64,000 nt of DNA from Bedellia somnulentella (taxonomy: Eukaryota; Arthropoda; Insecta; Lepidoptera; Bedelliidae). Below are positions 1 through 10,091 of this stretch, one piece after another. The position numbers and the translations under genes were made by a program. The stretch lies in contig OY755176.1 of assembly GCA_963576735.1 (NCBI GenBank), forward strand, positions 13,315,423-13,379,422, given 5' to 3'. The stretch's first letter is position 1, and each line of letters begins with the position of its first letter. Below the pieces are notes generated by a model, which saw only the letters and a list, made by a program, of their open reading frames with translations, made no database searches and had not been told where the DNA came from.

Positions 1-1
1 C

Positions 2-556
2 ATCTCCTCTCTTGTTTGAGTCGGGGCAGCCCCACATTGGGTGATGTGCGTTGGTGTCTGCGCCTATTATTATTTCGTATTTGTGTGTGTCTACATACTT
101 TACCAGGTCTATCATTTCCGTAGGAGGGCAGTCTGCGTCTGCGTCCCCAGGCATGTAGACTGAAGCTAGTATAATGTCTGCGGTGCCTTCTTCTTCGTCC
201 TTGACCCCGAGTCTTAAGGTTGTTAAATCTCTGGAGCAGAATTGAGATAAAGGCATAGTGTAGTAGTGTTTAGGTACATATATGCATGTTCTTGGTTGGT
301 CTGTGATATTTGTGTTAAGAATTAGCTTACCTCCAATATTACTGAGTCCACATATTCTGTTGTCTCGCACCCATGGTTCTTGTATTAGTGCGATGGTGTT
401 GTTATTTTTCTCCAGTTCTCGTCTGAGTGTAGTTGTAGCTATTCTGCTATGCTGGAGATTTGCTTGTATTATTTTTATTTTATTTTTGTTGCTTTCTTTG
501 TTGGGTTTGGCGTTGTTAGGTTGAGTGCTTGATTGCTTAGTCGGAGAGAGTGACAT
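2..556 (-). CDS. LOA/R1-like LINE ORF2, endonuclease N-terminus (runs off left edge)
   Basis: This is the first 185 codons of a non-LTR retrotransposon ORF2; the rest lies outside the window. The ATG at 556 overlaps the end of ORF1 by 20 nt in the next frame, the usual ORF1/ORF2 arrangement. Residues near 30-60 read QANLQHSR...ALIQEPW, the opening of an apurinic-type (EEP) endonuclease. Further on come ASVYMPGDAD and GADTNAHHPMWG, the latter being the conserved metal/substrate motif. No stop or frameshift is visible. The HSR/QEPW/HHPMWG combination is typical of the R1/LOA/I group, and the DUF4780-like ORF1 favours LOA. The protein would nick target DNA and reverse transcribe the element RNA. 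Clade assignment is by motif memory only. Confidence 0.85.
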   Translation of the reverse strand, partial: MSLSPTKQSSTQPNNAKPNKESNKNKIKIIQANLQHSRIATTTLRRELEKNNNTIALIQEPWVRDNRICGLSNIGGKLILNTNITDQPRTCIYVPKHYYTMPLSQFCSRDLTTLRLGVKDEEEGTADIILASVYMPGDADADCPPTEMIDLVKYVDTHKYEIIIGADTNAHHPMWGCPDSNKRGD

Positions 557-2213
557 CGCAGGGCTCGTTTAATCCTAACTCTGTCTCAATGTCTTCTGGC
601 TCGTCTTGTCTTGGCGAGGAGTGCAGTATCCAATCTTCGGCTCGCTTTTGCTCTGTCAAGGCCATATCTGCTAACCTCTCTGTTTCCTTTTGGATCTCGC
701 ACATTTCGCTCTCGCTTATATTTATCTCGTCGAGATCATTGGTCTCCATTGGTGTCGATTTTTCTGTCTCGGGTTCCGGTGGCACGTCAGTTAGCTTACC
801 CTTGTTCAGGAAGCGGACGTATATAGTGCCAGTAAGGTAATGTACCCGCCGCTCCCTCAGCATGAGCTTCTTGACCTCATCCGGGTGGAGGTGGAGAGTA
901 ATGTACATACCCTTCCACTTCCCCTCGGTCGAGGTCGTCGCCCTGCTTACGTGCCACTGTTTCATGTCGTAATGGGGGTTTTGGCCAGCCAAGACTTTTT
1001 TCAGACGCTGTAGGTCCCTGTTGTATTTGGGGACAAATAACACGCATCGTACCCTATTGGGTACATCAGTCTGGCTGACCACCCGGAGTGTTTCGGCTTC
1101 ATTGGTCCACTTGATTTGTTTGACGTTCTCTTGTAGCCATGTTTTGGCGTAATTGTCCTCACACCATGTTCTCAGGACCCCGTCGATCACGATTGGAAAA
1201 CCGCGGAATCGGGGCATCTGCGTCTCACAGTCGAAGATCAATTCCGACAGTTGGTCGTTGATCCACTCACCTTCACTTGCGGTCAGGTCACGAGGTGGGT
1301 TGACACAAATCGCCAAGCTCAGGTCGGAGGCGTGGGTTTTGGCAGCGGTCGCGTAGTTCTTCTGCTGTCCGGTTTGTTGGCTTCCCGTTCTTGGTCGTTT
1401 GGGGTCTGGTTGCTTTTGAGCTGGCGAGATTGTGTCATTCGGACGTTCTCTTTTGCTTGTTGATGGTTCTGGATTGGTGCGTGTCTTGTCTGGTTGGTTT
1501 GCTTCTCTTTTCCAGAGTTGTCTTCCGCGTCGCCTGCGGTATGGTCTGTCACTTTTATGAGGGTTTTCTTCTTTTCGGGTAATACTACCCTGACGAGGCG
1601 ACCCCTGCCGGCGGCGACCATCACCCTCGCCACGTTCCACGTCACGGGAGTGACGTGGTTCGTCTTGAGGGTGGGAGCCTGCCGACCTGGGTCTCTCATC
1701 AGGGCGTGAACGTCCGACGCTTGAGTGCCTTCTCTGTCTCTCATCTTGTCTTGAGTAAGCCCTTTCCTCTGGTGGTTGCTTAGGTTTGGGTCTTCCTTCT
1801 TCGTGTCTTTTCTTGATAGCTTTGGCGCGGGGTATAACCCTTTGCCAGCTGTCGTCAGTGTAGGGGTCAGGTTTGCATGTCGCTGAGGTAGTCGAAATTG
1901 CAGTTTGTTCATGACTTGTTGACGCTAAGGCAGCCGTGTCTTGTTTTTTCGGCGCTGAGGCAGCCGGATTTTGTTTGTTTGGTGGCGCTGAGGCAGCCGT
2001 GTTTTGTTTTTGATTAGTCGGCGCTAAGGCAGCCGTAGTCGCTGCTTCCGCAGCCTCCTTCTCCTTCTTCTTCTCCTCGCCCTTCCTCGAACATTCGAAT
2101 GCCCCCCCCAGAATACGACAGGAGCTGCCCGACCTCGGAAGATCGGGGTGGGATTCCCCCACGGAGTGGGGACCCACCTGGGTAGTTCTCTTTTCGGATG
2201 TTGACTTCTTCAT
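537..2213 (-). CDS. LOA-like LINE ORF1 (gag-like, DUF4780-type C-terminal region)
   Basis: A 558-residue uninterrupted ORF. The N-terminal 300 residues are low complexity: Lys/Glu- and Ala-rich repeats (AALAPTNQKQNTAASAPP type), then an Arg/Asp/Glu-rich stretch and a Pro/Lys segment. From about residue 300 a folded domain starts (SLAICVNPPRDL), with CEDNYAKTWLQENV, VPNRVRCVLFVPK and MYITLHLHPDEV. I associate this region with DUF4780, common in ORF1 of insect LOA elements. It probably binds element RNA and forms the ribonucleoprotein. The stop overlaps the ORF2 start. The acidic tail ends DEPEDIETELGLNEPCDVTLSD. Alternative: a gag-like ORF1 of another R1-group clade. Confidence 0.85.
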   Translation of the reverse strand: MKKSTSEKRTTQVGPHSVGESHPDLPRSGSSCRILGGAFECSRKGEEKKKEKEAAEAATTAALAPTNQKQNTAASAPPNKQNPAASAPKKQDTAALASTSHEQTAISTTSATCKPDPYTDDSWQRVIPRAKAIKKRHEEGRPKPKQPPEERAYSRQDERQRRHSSVGRSRPDERPRSAGSHPQDEPRHSRDVERGEGDGRRRQGSPRQGSITRKEENPHKSDRPYRRRRGRQLWKREANQPDKTRTNPEPSTSKRERPNDTISPAQKQPDPKRPRTGSQQTGQQKNYATAAKTHASDLSLAICVNPPRDLTASEGEWINDQLSELIFDCETQMPRFRGFPIVIDGVLRTWCEDNYAKTWLQENVKQIKWTNEAETLRVVSQTDVPNRVRCVLFVPKYNRDLQRLKKVLAGQNPHYDMKQWHVSRATTSTEGKWKGMYITLHLHPDEVKKLMLRERRVHYLTGTIYVRFLNKGKLTDVPPEPETEKSTPMETNDLDEINISESEMCEIQKETERLADMALTEQKRAEDWILHSSPRQDEPEDIETELGLNEPCDVTLSD

Positions 2214-2725
2214 CTTTGCTTCGGTGTGGATGGTTTTTGAAAGGAGGTTTTCCTTCCTCCTGGGGTTAAATAAAATAAGAAAGGGAGGGAGTGTTGGGTA
2301 AGGAATAAAAATATACTAAATATATATGGATGTATATGTGTTTATAATACATAGAGGATACACACATATTGGGAGATAAATATATTAATAAACTATTTTT
2401 TTTAATAACGTTGGGTATTGGTTGTAGACTAAATACAAATAAGTACATATATAGATACGGACAAGCCCTCCGTAATTAGCTACCTTCGCCACAGGAGTAG
2501 GTGTAGATAAAGTAAGCGGGACCTGTTACTGGCTAGGTATTACCAGGGTGCACGAACTTGGACGTTTACGGTAGGACATTTGGTGAGTGTGCCTGGTAGT
2601 TCTCCCGCTTGGCTGAACGTGCACTGGACCAAGATCCCTCACCTTGCACCCCTTCCCTAATCTTCTATTAAGTACTCTTCTTCAACCAATTTATATGGCT
2701 CCTCCTTCACTGTGCAGGATGTTCA
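2214..2725 (-). other. 5' leader of the LOA-like element, no gene
   Basis: Non-coding sequence immediately upstream of ORF1 in the minus orientation. A GC-richer block (about 2460-2660) resembles a LINE internal-promoter 5' UTR, followed by an A/T-rich stretch up to the ORF1 ATG. The exact 5' end is not marked, because a foldback element begins at 2726. Confidence 0.4.
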
Positions 2726-2905
2726 ATTGGCCTCGACCTTGTTTTTAAAACATACCCTTTTTATATTTTAAATCGATCAAAGACATCAAACTAAACAACT
2801 TTGCCTATTGAATGCCTATCTAATATATTGTAATTTTCAAAATAATTAATAAGTACATAAAAAGTGCCGTACCTAGATCAAACTGAGAAAGTGTAGTGAG
2901 GTTCT

Positions 2906-3546
2906 TAGCGTTAGCTGAAATAAAAAAAACATCGTGTGATTTGACCTTAGAGCATACACAACTGGAGAGATAAAGAATACGTCACGACGAGCAAGAAAAG
3001 GATAGCTAATTATAAAACTCCTTTTTTATGTGATCGTGCTTTAAAATTAGGTAAATAAAAAGTTTTGGGCTGCAGTTATCGAAGCGAGTAAAAAGCCTCA
3101 GATGAATCACTTCGCAGTGGCGTATCAAAGAAAACTCGGAATATATTTACAGTTTATGAACCTTATTAGATTCACAATAGAAGATATGCTGTTATTTATA
3201 CGTTTTACCTGTGTTTTTAATTTAATTCTAGACATAACCTACAAAAACAAAAAACAACGGTGTTGCCCAATTCAAAATCTCCATAATCCTATAGAAGTGA
3301 GAATGCATCATGTGAATAAGATAATTACTATGAACAAGGGAAGTATTCGGAACTAATTTTAAAAAAAATTGTTTAAAAGACAGTAACTTTGATTGTTGAT
3401 TTAAACTATGTTGAATTTGACTAAGGTAACGTGTATTAAAATTATAATGAATATTTGATTTAAAGAGTAGTTTTATTTAAAAAAAATATTATTGGTCTAT
3501 TACCCTATTAGAATTATTATTACATTATACATTACATTATATTTTG
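2906..3546. other. No gene seen (interior of foldback element)
   Basis: AT-rich sequence inside the foldback. An 84-codon ATG ORF at 3102-3356 has no recognisable motif and no matching splice context, so it is not called a gene. Confidence 0.5.
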
Positions 3547-3790
3547 CCGTGTAGTGTCGGCTTAGAATAGCACTACCCCGTTTCTACCGATGGATGCACG
3601 TAAGAGGCGACTAACGGTATTGGGGCTTTCAAGGGATTTTTGGGCGATGCGGTTGGAGACCCATCACCAACAACCTTTACTTTACCAATCTTTTCCTCAC
3701 TCAATTTTCCAAAAGTGGCTGACGTGACGAATTTCTAATTCCTTAGCTCTTGCTACCCCTTCTAGGGATTTACAGCCGTGAGTATATGTA
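3547..3790 (+). repeat. SINE family 2, copy 1
   Basis: Full-length-looking member of a 230-250 bp family found many times here. Marks in order: GTGTAGTGTCGGCTTAGAATAG, the block GTAAGAGGCGACTAA, TTTTTGGGCGATGCG, GGAGACCCATCACCAA, CCAAAAGTGGCTGA, and a 3' end CTACCCCTTCTAGGGATTTACAG then CCGTGAGTATATGTATGTA. The terminal hairpin and tail match the 3' end of the RTE LINE in this window. No clear tRNA A/B box pair was recognised in the 5' part. Confidence 0.8.
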
Positions 3791-3825
3791 TGTAATAACT
3801 ATTATTGTAAGTAAACAAGTTCGTT

Positions 3826-4713
3826 TTAATGTAAGCTAATTATATTTATTTATTTTTGCCCTTGTCTTGTATGTCTACCCGAATGACTGTGTATCCTGAA
3901 TTTGCTGATCTTACCTCCCAAATGTTGTCTGGAAGAGATCGCTTTTAGCGATATCACTGCCACACACTCTAATTGATATTCTCTGCAAACTGTTTCATTA
4001 TTTCATACACAAGGATTTGTTATTTGTGACACTCAGAGTTTAAAAAGTGGGTTACTACATAAAATCATTTTTTTAATCCTGTAAATCAGACGCTTGCCTT
4101 GTCGTGTACTGTCTTTTACATTTCATATTCACACATATATCCCCTAAAAATATTTTATATAATATTAGATATCGTTTGGGTCATTCATTTTGCTGGGTCA
4201 GTGAATTTATGGGCACTTTTCTATTGCTGTTAACAGCCTTGTATTTTTATATATATGTCAGACAGTTATGACTTAAGAAATGACACATTGTTGGTACATC
4301 CCCGCATTAGGATTAGATCACGCATCAGTGTATACGAAGTGAAATCTTATTCGGAACATTTTCCCACTTCCCGTAACCTGCACCGCTATAGTTATGTTCG
4401 CACAACTTTTCGGACGGTGTTAGCCTACTTAGATAAAATTTAACAAAATAAATAATAATTCTCTTAAATTTTTATATTGAATACTGGAAATAAAAGCGTT
4501 TATTAATAAGCAAAGATATAATCATAAAAATAAATGTCTTTAAAAAAAAAGTTTCCACTTCAAAAAATATTAATCAAAGTGATAATTTATTATATACGTA
4601 GTCACCCTATATTTTTATTTAGTTGAGAACTAACTGACACTGACAGGCGGATATTTCAAAATGGTGACAGTAGTACCATAGTCGCCGCCGGCCAAGAAAA
4701 TATTGTGGACCTG
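3826..4713 (-). mobile_element. TIR element copy 1 (non-autonomous, TA-flanked right end)
   Basis: Inverted-orientation copy of the element at 20958-22397. The terminal GGCCAAGAAAATATTGTGGACCTG is followed by TA, matching the terminus CTGATCCACAATCTTTTC of the other copy. The opposite terminus is not visible, so this copy is truncated on its left. It lacks the SINE present in the other copy and shows the uninterrupted site near 4220-4245. No transposase coding is seen; the 62-codon ORF at 4255-4443 is not kept intact in the second copy. Confidence 0.7.
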
Positions 4714-5010
4714 TAGGATTTGACGATATGTTTTTTATTTTTATTTTAGCTTAGGCTAAGAAATCACCATACTTTCTCAGTTTAATCTAGGCAGTGACAT
4801 ACATGAATTGCAGCCTGATTTTAATTATTGCTAACAAAATCTTTGTATGCTAAACACATGATTTATTAGCGGTTATTTCTTGCAAACCTAATTTTTAAAT
4901 GGCATGCACAGTAATTACTTCTCATTTTTAATTATTTTAAAAATTACAATATTTTAGATAAGCATTCCATAGGCAAAGTTGTTTATTTTGATGGTTTGTT
5001 TTTTTTTTAT

Positions 5011-5142
5011 GATGATGCTCGTGCTGGTGCTTTCTTGAGTCAAAGACTCTCGGTGGCAATCCAGCGGGGCAATGCGGCGGGCATCATGGGTGCTTTGCTT
5101 GTGATAACTCATTTATTAAAGTTTATTGTTTTAGATATTTAG
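5011..5142 (+). pseudogene. LINE reverse transcriptase C-terminal fragment
   Basis: An open stretch of 43 codons and a stop, encoding a segment with QRLSVAIQRGNAAGIMG preceded by DDARAGAFLS. The GDxRAGxFLxQRxSxAIQRGNAA pattern is a recurrent C-terminal motif of insect non-LTR reverse transcriptases. About 180 bp of A/T-rich 3' UTR follows. The fragment sits as an insertion in the right arm of the foldback element; everything upstream of this motif is absent (5' truncation). Confidence 0.6.
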
Positions 5143-5359
5143 TTACTATTTAACGGTTAGTTATTTTTAAATATAATTATGTTTTTTTTATTATGTGAAT
5201 GTTATTTTTTTATAAGTTTCCGTTAATATTATTTATACTATGTTAAGTTTAAAAATAATGCTAGTATGTTATGTTATTGTATAAAAGTGTATTTAAATAT
5301 TAATGTTATGCATTATACCCTAAAAGGGTATGTTTTAAAAACGAGGTCGAGGCCAATTG

Positions 5360-5464
5360 TGGAACGCACTTCCGGTAGAGATTCGTCCTGCTAAATCCCA
5401 ATCTATTTTCAAAGATATGATAAAAAAACACTCACTGAATCGTTATAAAACTGTTACAAATTAA
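5360..5464 (+). pseudogene. LINE C-terminal tail fragment
   Basis: An open stretch ending in TAA that reads WNALPVEIRPAKSQSIFKDM then a basic tail. The WNxLPxEIR...SxxxFK pattern is the usual last 35 residues of CR1/Jockey/L2-type reverse transcriptases. The rest of the element has been lost or displaced by the foldback insertion immediately upstream. Confidence 0.6.
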
Positions 5465-5473
5465 ATTGTATAT

Positions 5474-5842
5474 AAACATAACATAAACATAAACGTTCAC
5501 GCCGAATATCCCCGAAGGGGTTGGCAGAGGTACTAATATTTCTGAACATCACGTGACTTTGTCACCTTGTGTTCAGAGTACCCACGTTTTGCATGGACAG
5601 TGTACTCACGTGATAGGGGGCCGGCCTATCGCCGTTTTGTACGAATACACTGTCACATGACTAAGTACAACTCAGCCATGTGGGTTTCCTCACGATGTTT
5701 TCCCTCACCGTTAACAACCATGATAAATTAACCACACATATGTCTTTAGAAAAGACAAATTGGTGTAGGCCCGACCCAGGATTTAAACACTAGTCGTTTG
5801 CACGATAACCGAGTGTTCTACCCACTGGGCTATCACGGTTGC
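5474..5842 (-). repeat. SINE family 1 (tRNA-derived), copy a
   Basis: Minus-oriented full-length copy. The head (right end) has an A-box-like TAGCCCAGTGGG and a degenerate B box. The body contains ACACCAATTTGTCTTTTCTAAAG, GGTGAGGGAAAACATCGTGAGG and ACAAAACGGCGATAGG. The 3' end has CCCCTTCGGGG, GGCGTGAACGTTTATG and a TTATG-type tail. It belongs to the subfamily with a CTCTGAACAC...GTGACAAAGTCACGTGATGTTCAG 3' body. Confidence 0.85.
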
Positions 5843-6111
5843 ATTAATTATTAAGTATATATAAACGTTAATACGTTAAAATATATAAACGTTATTAAGT
5901 GTTTATAAAAAGTATTTATACTAATATAAATATGCATTATAAGTATTAATTTATTGTATAATATGTATGTATATGTTCATAAATAGTTTAATATTATGGG
6001 AATTACTGTGAGTTTCTCGCCTCTCCCATGGCCGTAAAAGAAAATATAAAATTTTAAATGGGAGAGGCGTTAGTCCCCGACAAAAGCACAGGACTCAGCA
6101 GGAAGCAGGGG
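5843..6111. other. No feature seen
   Basis: A/T-rich sequence with no convincing ORF. A short GGGAGAGGCG inverted motif flanks 6019-6067. Confidence 0.4.
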
Positions 6112-6789
6112 TCAGGGACTCAAGTTCAAGAACCGACGGACGATTAGAGCCGTATCGAGCAGCACCGCTTTCTGCATTTGTGTTGGAACCGACACGCCAC
6201 AGAAATCCAACTGCCTCAAGTTGGTCGCGAGGCTGGTTGGAATTAACCCGTTCGCGGACAAAACAATTGGGACAATTTCTGTCGAGGTCACACCCCACAT
6301 ATCGGTGATCTCGTAAGCCAGATCGAGATACTTTCGACGCTTCTCGGTTTCGGCTTTCACGAGACCCTCGTCATGCGGGATAGTGACATCCACCAGAAAC
6401 ACTCTCGACTGCGACCGAACCCATACCACGATATCAGGCTTATTCGCTAGAATAGTCCTGTCTGTGATAAGGAATCAGTCCCAAAAGATTTTGGCACGGT
6501 CGTTACCTAGGATCGGCCCCGGTAGATGCTTGTAATACGGCAGCCTCTGTTGCAAGAGTCCGTATTTCAGAGCGAGCTCCTGATGTAGGATTTTGGCTGC
6601 TTGGTTGTGTCTGTGCAAGTACTCAGTGTTAGCAAGAGCCGAACAACCGGAAATAACAAGCCTAAGTGACTCTCCGGGATGGCCACATGCTTGACAAACG
6701 TCTGTGGTACCGTCCTTTTGAATGTATTTCCGATAGTTCCGCGTCTTGATAACTTGATCCTGTATTGCACAGATAAAAAATCCTCTCAA
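6112..6789 (-). pseudogene. R4/Dong-like LINE C-terminus with restriction-like endonuclease, one nonsense codon
   Basis: One reading frame from 6789 to 6112, broken only by a TGA at about 6475-6477. The first part has a Cys/His cluster (VCQACGHPGES...GCSALANTEYLHRHNQ), as in the zinc knuckle before the endonuclease of R2/R4/Dong-type elements. The second part has NKPDIVVW followed by VFLVDVTIPHDE, a PD-(D/E)xK-type restriction-like endonuclease core, then KYLDLAYEIT, VPIVLSANGLIP and a QKAVLLDTALIVRRFL ending. The stop falls where the family usually has Arg, consistent with CGA to TGA decay. The reverse transcriptase domain is missing upstream. Confidence 0.75.
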
Positions 6790-8625
6790 TTTGGATTAAG
6801 AAAGTCGTCAGGTACTTTGGACAGTGTTGGAGTTTTAGTTACGGACATCCGTTCAGCTTTTACGAAGAGCGAGTCTACGGTAAGCGCTTTTTTGATGTAA
6901 AAAGCGCATATGATAATGTCCTAAAGAATATATTGTTAGATTTGAACATCCCTTCCAAAATTGTTTTTATCATTTATAACCTATTCACCAATCGTTTTGT
7001 TTCCTTGCGAACTTCAGGAACCGAACTAGAAACTAGGGTTGCCTTCAAGGGTTTGCCCCAAGGTTCAGTTCTTTCACCAATCCTATTTCATTAATATACT
7101 TATAATCTGGTTAAATCTGTATACCAAGATTGCCAACTTCTTCAGTATGCGGATGACCTAGCTGTGTATGCCTCTCATAGCTCTATAGAACCAGCTGTCG
7201 TATCTCTTGAGCGTTCTCTTAACTCAATTAACTCTTCTCTTTCTGACCTGGGGTTGACCCTCTCCCCTTCTAAAAGTTCTTTTGTTGTATTTACGCGAAA
7301 ACGTACTTGCCCTGTCATTTCTGTAAAGATAGATGGTGTACCTATTTCGAGAAAAGACAATGTTAATTTTTTAGGCGTTTATTTAGATTCTAAGATGACC
7401 GGAGTTCCTTACATAAATCATTTGCTGAAAAAATGTGAAAGAGACATTCCGATATTAAAATATCTAGCTGGTGTGTGGTGGGGCGCTCACCCGTTCACCT
7501 TAAAATTAGTTTATAATGCTTTAATTAGGAGTGTCATTGAATACGGAGTATTTTTACTTGAGCCTTGCAATAAAGAATACTTACAAAAACTTGACAAGAT
7601 TCAAGCTCAATGTCTTCGAATTAAAACGGGTTGTATGCGTTCTACTCCTATTAACGCAATACAAGTTGAATGTTGTGAGCCTCCTCTAGACCTTAGAAGA
7701 CAATATATTGCTGATAGATTTATATCAAAAGTCGTTTCCTCATCCTCTCATCTCATGAATTCAAAATTACTCAATTTTAAGTCTCTAATTTCTCTGTATC
7801 GTGGTAACTTATACGATTAGTGGAAAAAGAAGGACGTCCCTTATTTCCTAACTAGCTTTTTAAAATGCCAGTCTAGTAAAATTCTAAAATTTGATAACAT
7901 TCCTTTGTACAGGTTTCCTTATCAAGTTATATCCTATAAGCCTCAAATTATTCAAAGCATAGGTATTACTAAATGTAGCCCTGATGCTAACTCCATCTTT
8001 TGTTCTATTTTACATGAAAAATGGAAAGATTGGCACCACTTCTATACTGATGCCTCTAAACTTTCCTCTGCGTCTGATACCGGTGTTGCAGTTTATTGGA
8101 GTAACCGTAGATACCAGTTACAGTATAAATGTCCCCCGGCCTCATCTGTTTTTACTGGTGAGTGCATTGGAATTCTTGAAGCTGCTTTGCTCATTGAGGC
8201 ACATAATTTAAGTCGTTCGGTTATCTTCACAGATTCTTTAAGCTGCCTATATACTTTAAACCAAAATCCTTTTTTTTAGCAAAATTCACAACAATATTAT
8301 CATGGATCTGAAAAATACCCTATATAGATGCTCAATTAAATTATTAGTTATTCAGATAGTATATATCCCTAGTCATTCTGGTATAATAGGAAATGAGACA
8401 GCTGATATTTTAGCTAAGAAAGCTTCCATGTCCAATGTTGATAGAAAATATTACTACATAACAAATTATGATTACCGTAGTCTAGCCCTGCCTCAGCTTC
8501 GTTCTTCTTGGCCATCAAGATTTTTTTTTAATGCTTTATTTCGTTTTAACAACATACAAAATTTGTTTACAATAATTCCGCCAAACTACATAGTAGTTTG
8601 TTGGCGGATATAAGAAACATGGAGT
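6787..8625 (+). pseudogene. Decayed LINE ORF2: reverse transcriptase plus RNase H
   Basis: Fragment of an RNase H-bearing LINE (I/R1/Jockey-group type). From 6787: QFGLRKSSGTLDSVGVLVTDIR, then a one-base frameshift near 6890, DVKSAYDNVL, GLPQGSVLSPILF, a TAA near 7092, LLQYADDLAVYAS (catalytic YADD near 7147) and LGVYLDSK. An in-frame TAG stands at 7818. RNase H follows as HFYTDASKL, GECIGILEA and VIFTDSLSCLYTL. A frameshift in the T-run near 8272-8279 separates this from IPSHSGIIGNETADILAKKA. At least four lesions make it a dead copy. A related C-terminal piece lies at 19726-20065. Confidence 0.8.
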
Positions 8626-8896
8626 GTTAATCAAACAAAGTAAATTGCAATGGCTGATCCACAGCACGATCGCGGGGAGACGTCCTTCGACCCCCACCAC
8701 TCGACCCGCGGCCGAGCCGTAGACCAGCCACTACTTATTACTAATTACAGCATACAGCGCAGCAGCGCGCACTAACGTTTTATATACATAACTATAACAA
8801 TAACAGTTGCCTCTTAAAAACTAGCGATTAACTTCTGAGATATACCTACTTAACCTTTATCGATCTTCCTAGAATTATATCCTCAAGTTTGGTAAC
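8626..8896. other. No feature seen
   Basis: Includes a short GC-rich patch (about 8660-8725, GATCGCGGGGAGACGTCC and following) and otherwise A/T-rich sequence without coding signal. Confidence 0.4.
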
Positions 8897-9265
8897 TTAA
8901 GGACACAACTCCAGGAAGTGATTCTTAAGAAGACGTTTAAGCTTGGAGTTTGTTAATTTTTGTTTCACTATTTGAGCGTGTTCATTAAATAGTTTAGGCA
9001 CTAAATATTGGAGGGTGCGTTCTCCGTAGTAATTACATACAAGTGGGACGGACATAGTGGAAGTAGCAGCTGCACGGGTTGGGTAGCTATGGATCCTCTC
9101 ATTCATGAATTTATCTGAACCATATTGACTTAAAATAACCGTAATCCACACTTTATGTTCTATTGGTAGCAATTTAGTAATCTTGAATTTTTTTTCGTAA
9201 TCCCCCTGCATTGTTATTTTTATGTTTTTACTTATTAAAAATTTTAGTATTCTAATTTGTAACAA
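8897..9265 (-). pseudogene. LINE reverse transcriptase C-terminal fragment
   Basis: A 122-codon open stretch. Its second half reads RIHSYPTRAAATSTMSVP, then YGERTLQYLVPKLFNEH and NSKLKRLLKNHFLE. The HxYxTR...G.R.L.Y..PKL.N pattern is the common C-terminal tail of CR1/Jockey-like reverse transcriptases. No catalytic domain is present upstream, so this is a 5'-truncated remnant. Confidence 0.5.
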
Positions 9266-9500
9266 ATGTATTCTATTTAAATATGTGTCGAAGGCTTAGA
9301 CTATATAGACAGAGTCATAATACAACGGGAGAGTACCTCTTTTAGATAGCAATATTTTTCCCTGTAATGTTGCGATCACTAGAAAACAATTACCCCAAAA
9401 TACTATAATCACCATTCTAAAAGCTACTTTTTAATTTAAAATTGATTACGTCAATTTATTGTTACGTCGTTTTATTTATTGTAAAGGTTTAGTGTTTACT

Positions 9501-9504
9501 ATAT
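9501..9504. repeat. Target-site duplication ATAT (left)
   Basis: ATAT directly precedes the LTR at 9505 and recurs at 15260-15263 directly after the other LTR. A 4-bp duplication is normal for Ty3/gypsy integration. Confidence 0.85.
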
Positions 9505-9994
9505 TGTTACGTACCGGGTTCTTAATTTGATAAATACCAGTCACACTTTCGTGCAATAAGGTGTAATTATATTTATTGACCAATAACGCACTTTACACAA
9601 CACAACAAACACTATCGATAATTAACTATCGATACTCGCACTAATTAACAACACTAATTTACTCCGTTATAGTAACACTGTCCACACCGTTAAGCTTATT
9701 TCCGTAATCCGTATATCACTGCACTGTCGTATTTAATTTCTTCGCTCTAGTATTTCGCTTGTTCTCGCTTTAGTTCTTCGCACTCGAATGACTCCGTAGC
9801 ACGCGTCGCTCTTTATATATGCCAAATCTTAAATACGCGAATATTACAGAAAGTTCTAGTACCACATTCTCGAAAAGTCGATATTCGAGAAAAATCTAGT
9901 AATTCCTTTTTTTACTTATTAAAATACTAGTAACGCCATCTGTTATCTAGTAGTGGCAAATCCTATCTCCTACTTGCGAACAGATGTCGTAACA
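9505..9994 (-). repeat. 3' LTR
   Basis: 490 bp, identical to 14770-15259 except at 9830. In element sense it begins TGTTACGACATCTG and ends CCGGTACGTAACA. A TATATAAAG box at about 9810-9820 is a candidate core promoter. Confidence 0.95.
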
Positions 9995-10007
9995 TTACCC
10001 CCTCCTT
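9995..10007 (-). other. Polypurine tract
   Basis: In element sense AAGGAGGGGGTAA lies directly against the 3' LTR start, the expected site of plus-strand DNA priming. Confidence 0.8.
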
Positions 10008-10091
10008 ACATTAATACTCGTCCCGAGTATTATTGCTTCCATGGTACTTCGCAAGTCGATCGATGTGAACTATTTTCGAAGCCCCTCTAGG

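Larger units (their letters stand above)
2726..5357. repeat. Foldback (long inverted repeat) element, interrupted
   Basis: The ends are inverted copies: ATTGGCCTCGACC at the left and GGTCGAGGCCAAT at the right. Homology extends through the left arm (to about 2905) and the right arm (about 4770-5003 and 5325-5357). The same arms form the compact foldback at 20160-20752. Between the arms lie a SINE (3547-3790) and most of a TIR element (3826-4713). The right arm is further split by a LINE 3' end (about 5005-5325). The flanking bases (CA and TG) do not show the TA duplication seen in the other copy. Confidence 0.7.

Noticed and set aside
282..524. 80-codon plus-strand ORF
   Set aside because: It is the antisense shadow of the LOA-like ORF2 endonuclease, which reads without stops on the minus strand.
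3102..3356. 84-codon ORF in the foldback interior
   Set aside because: No motif, A/T-rich composition typical of chance ORFs, no splice or family support.
4255..4443. 62-codon ORF
   Set aside because: Lies in the non-autonomous TIR element; the second copy of that sequence has indels that break the frame, so it is not conserved as protein.
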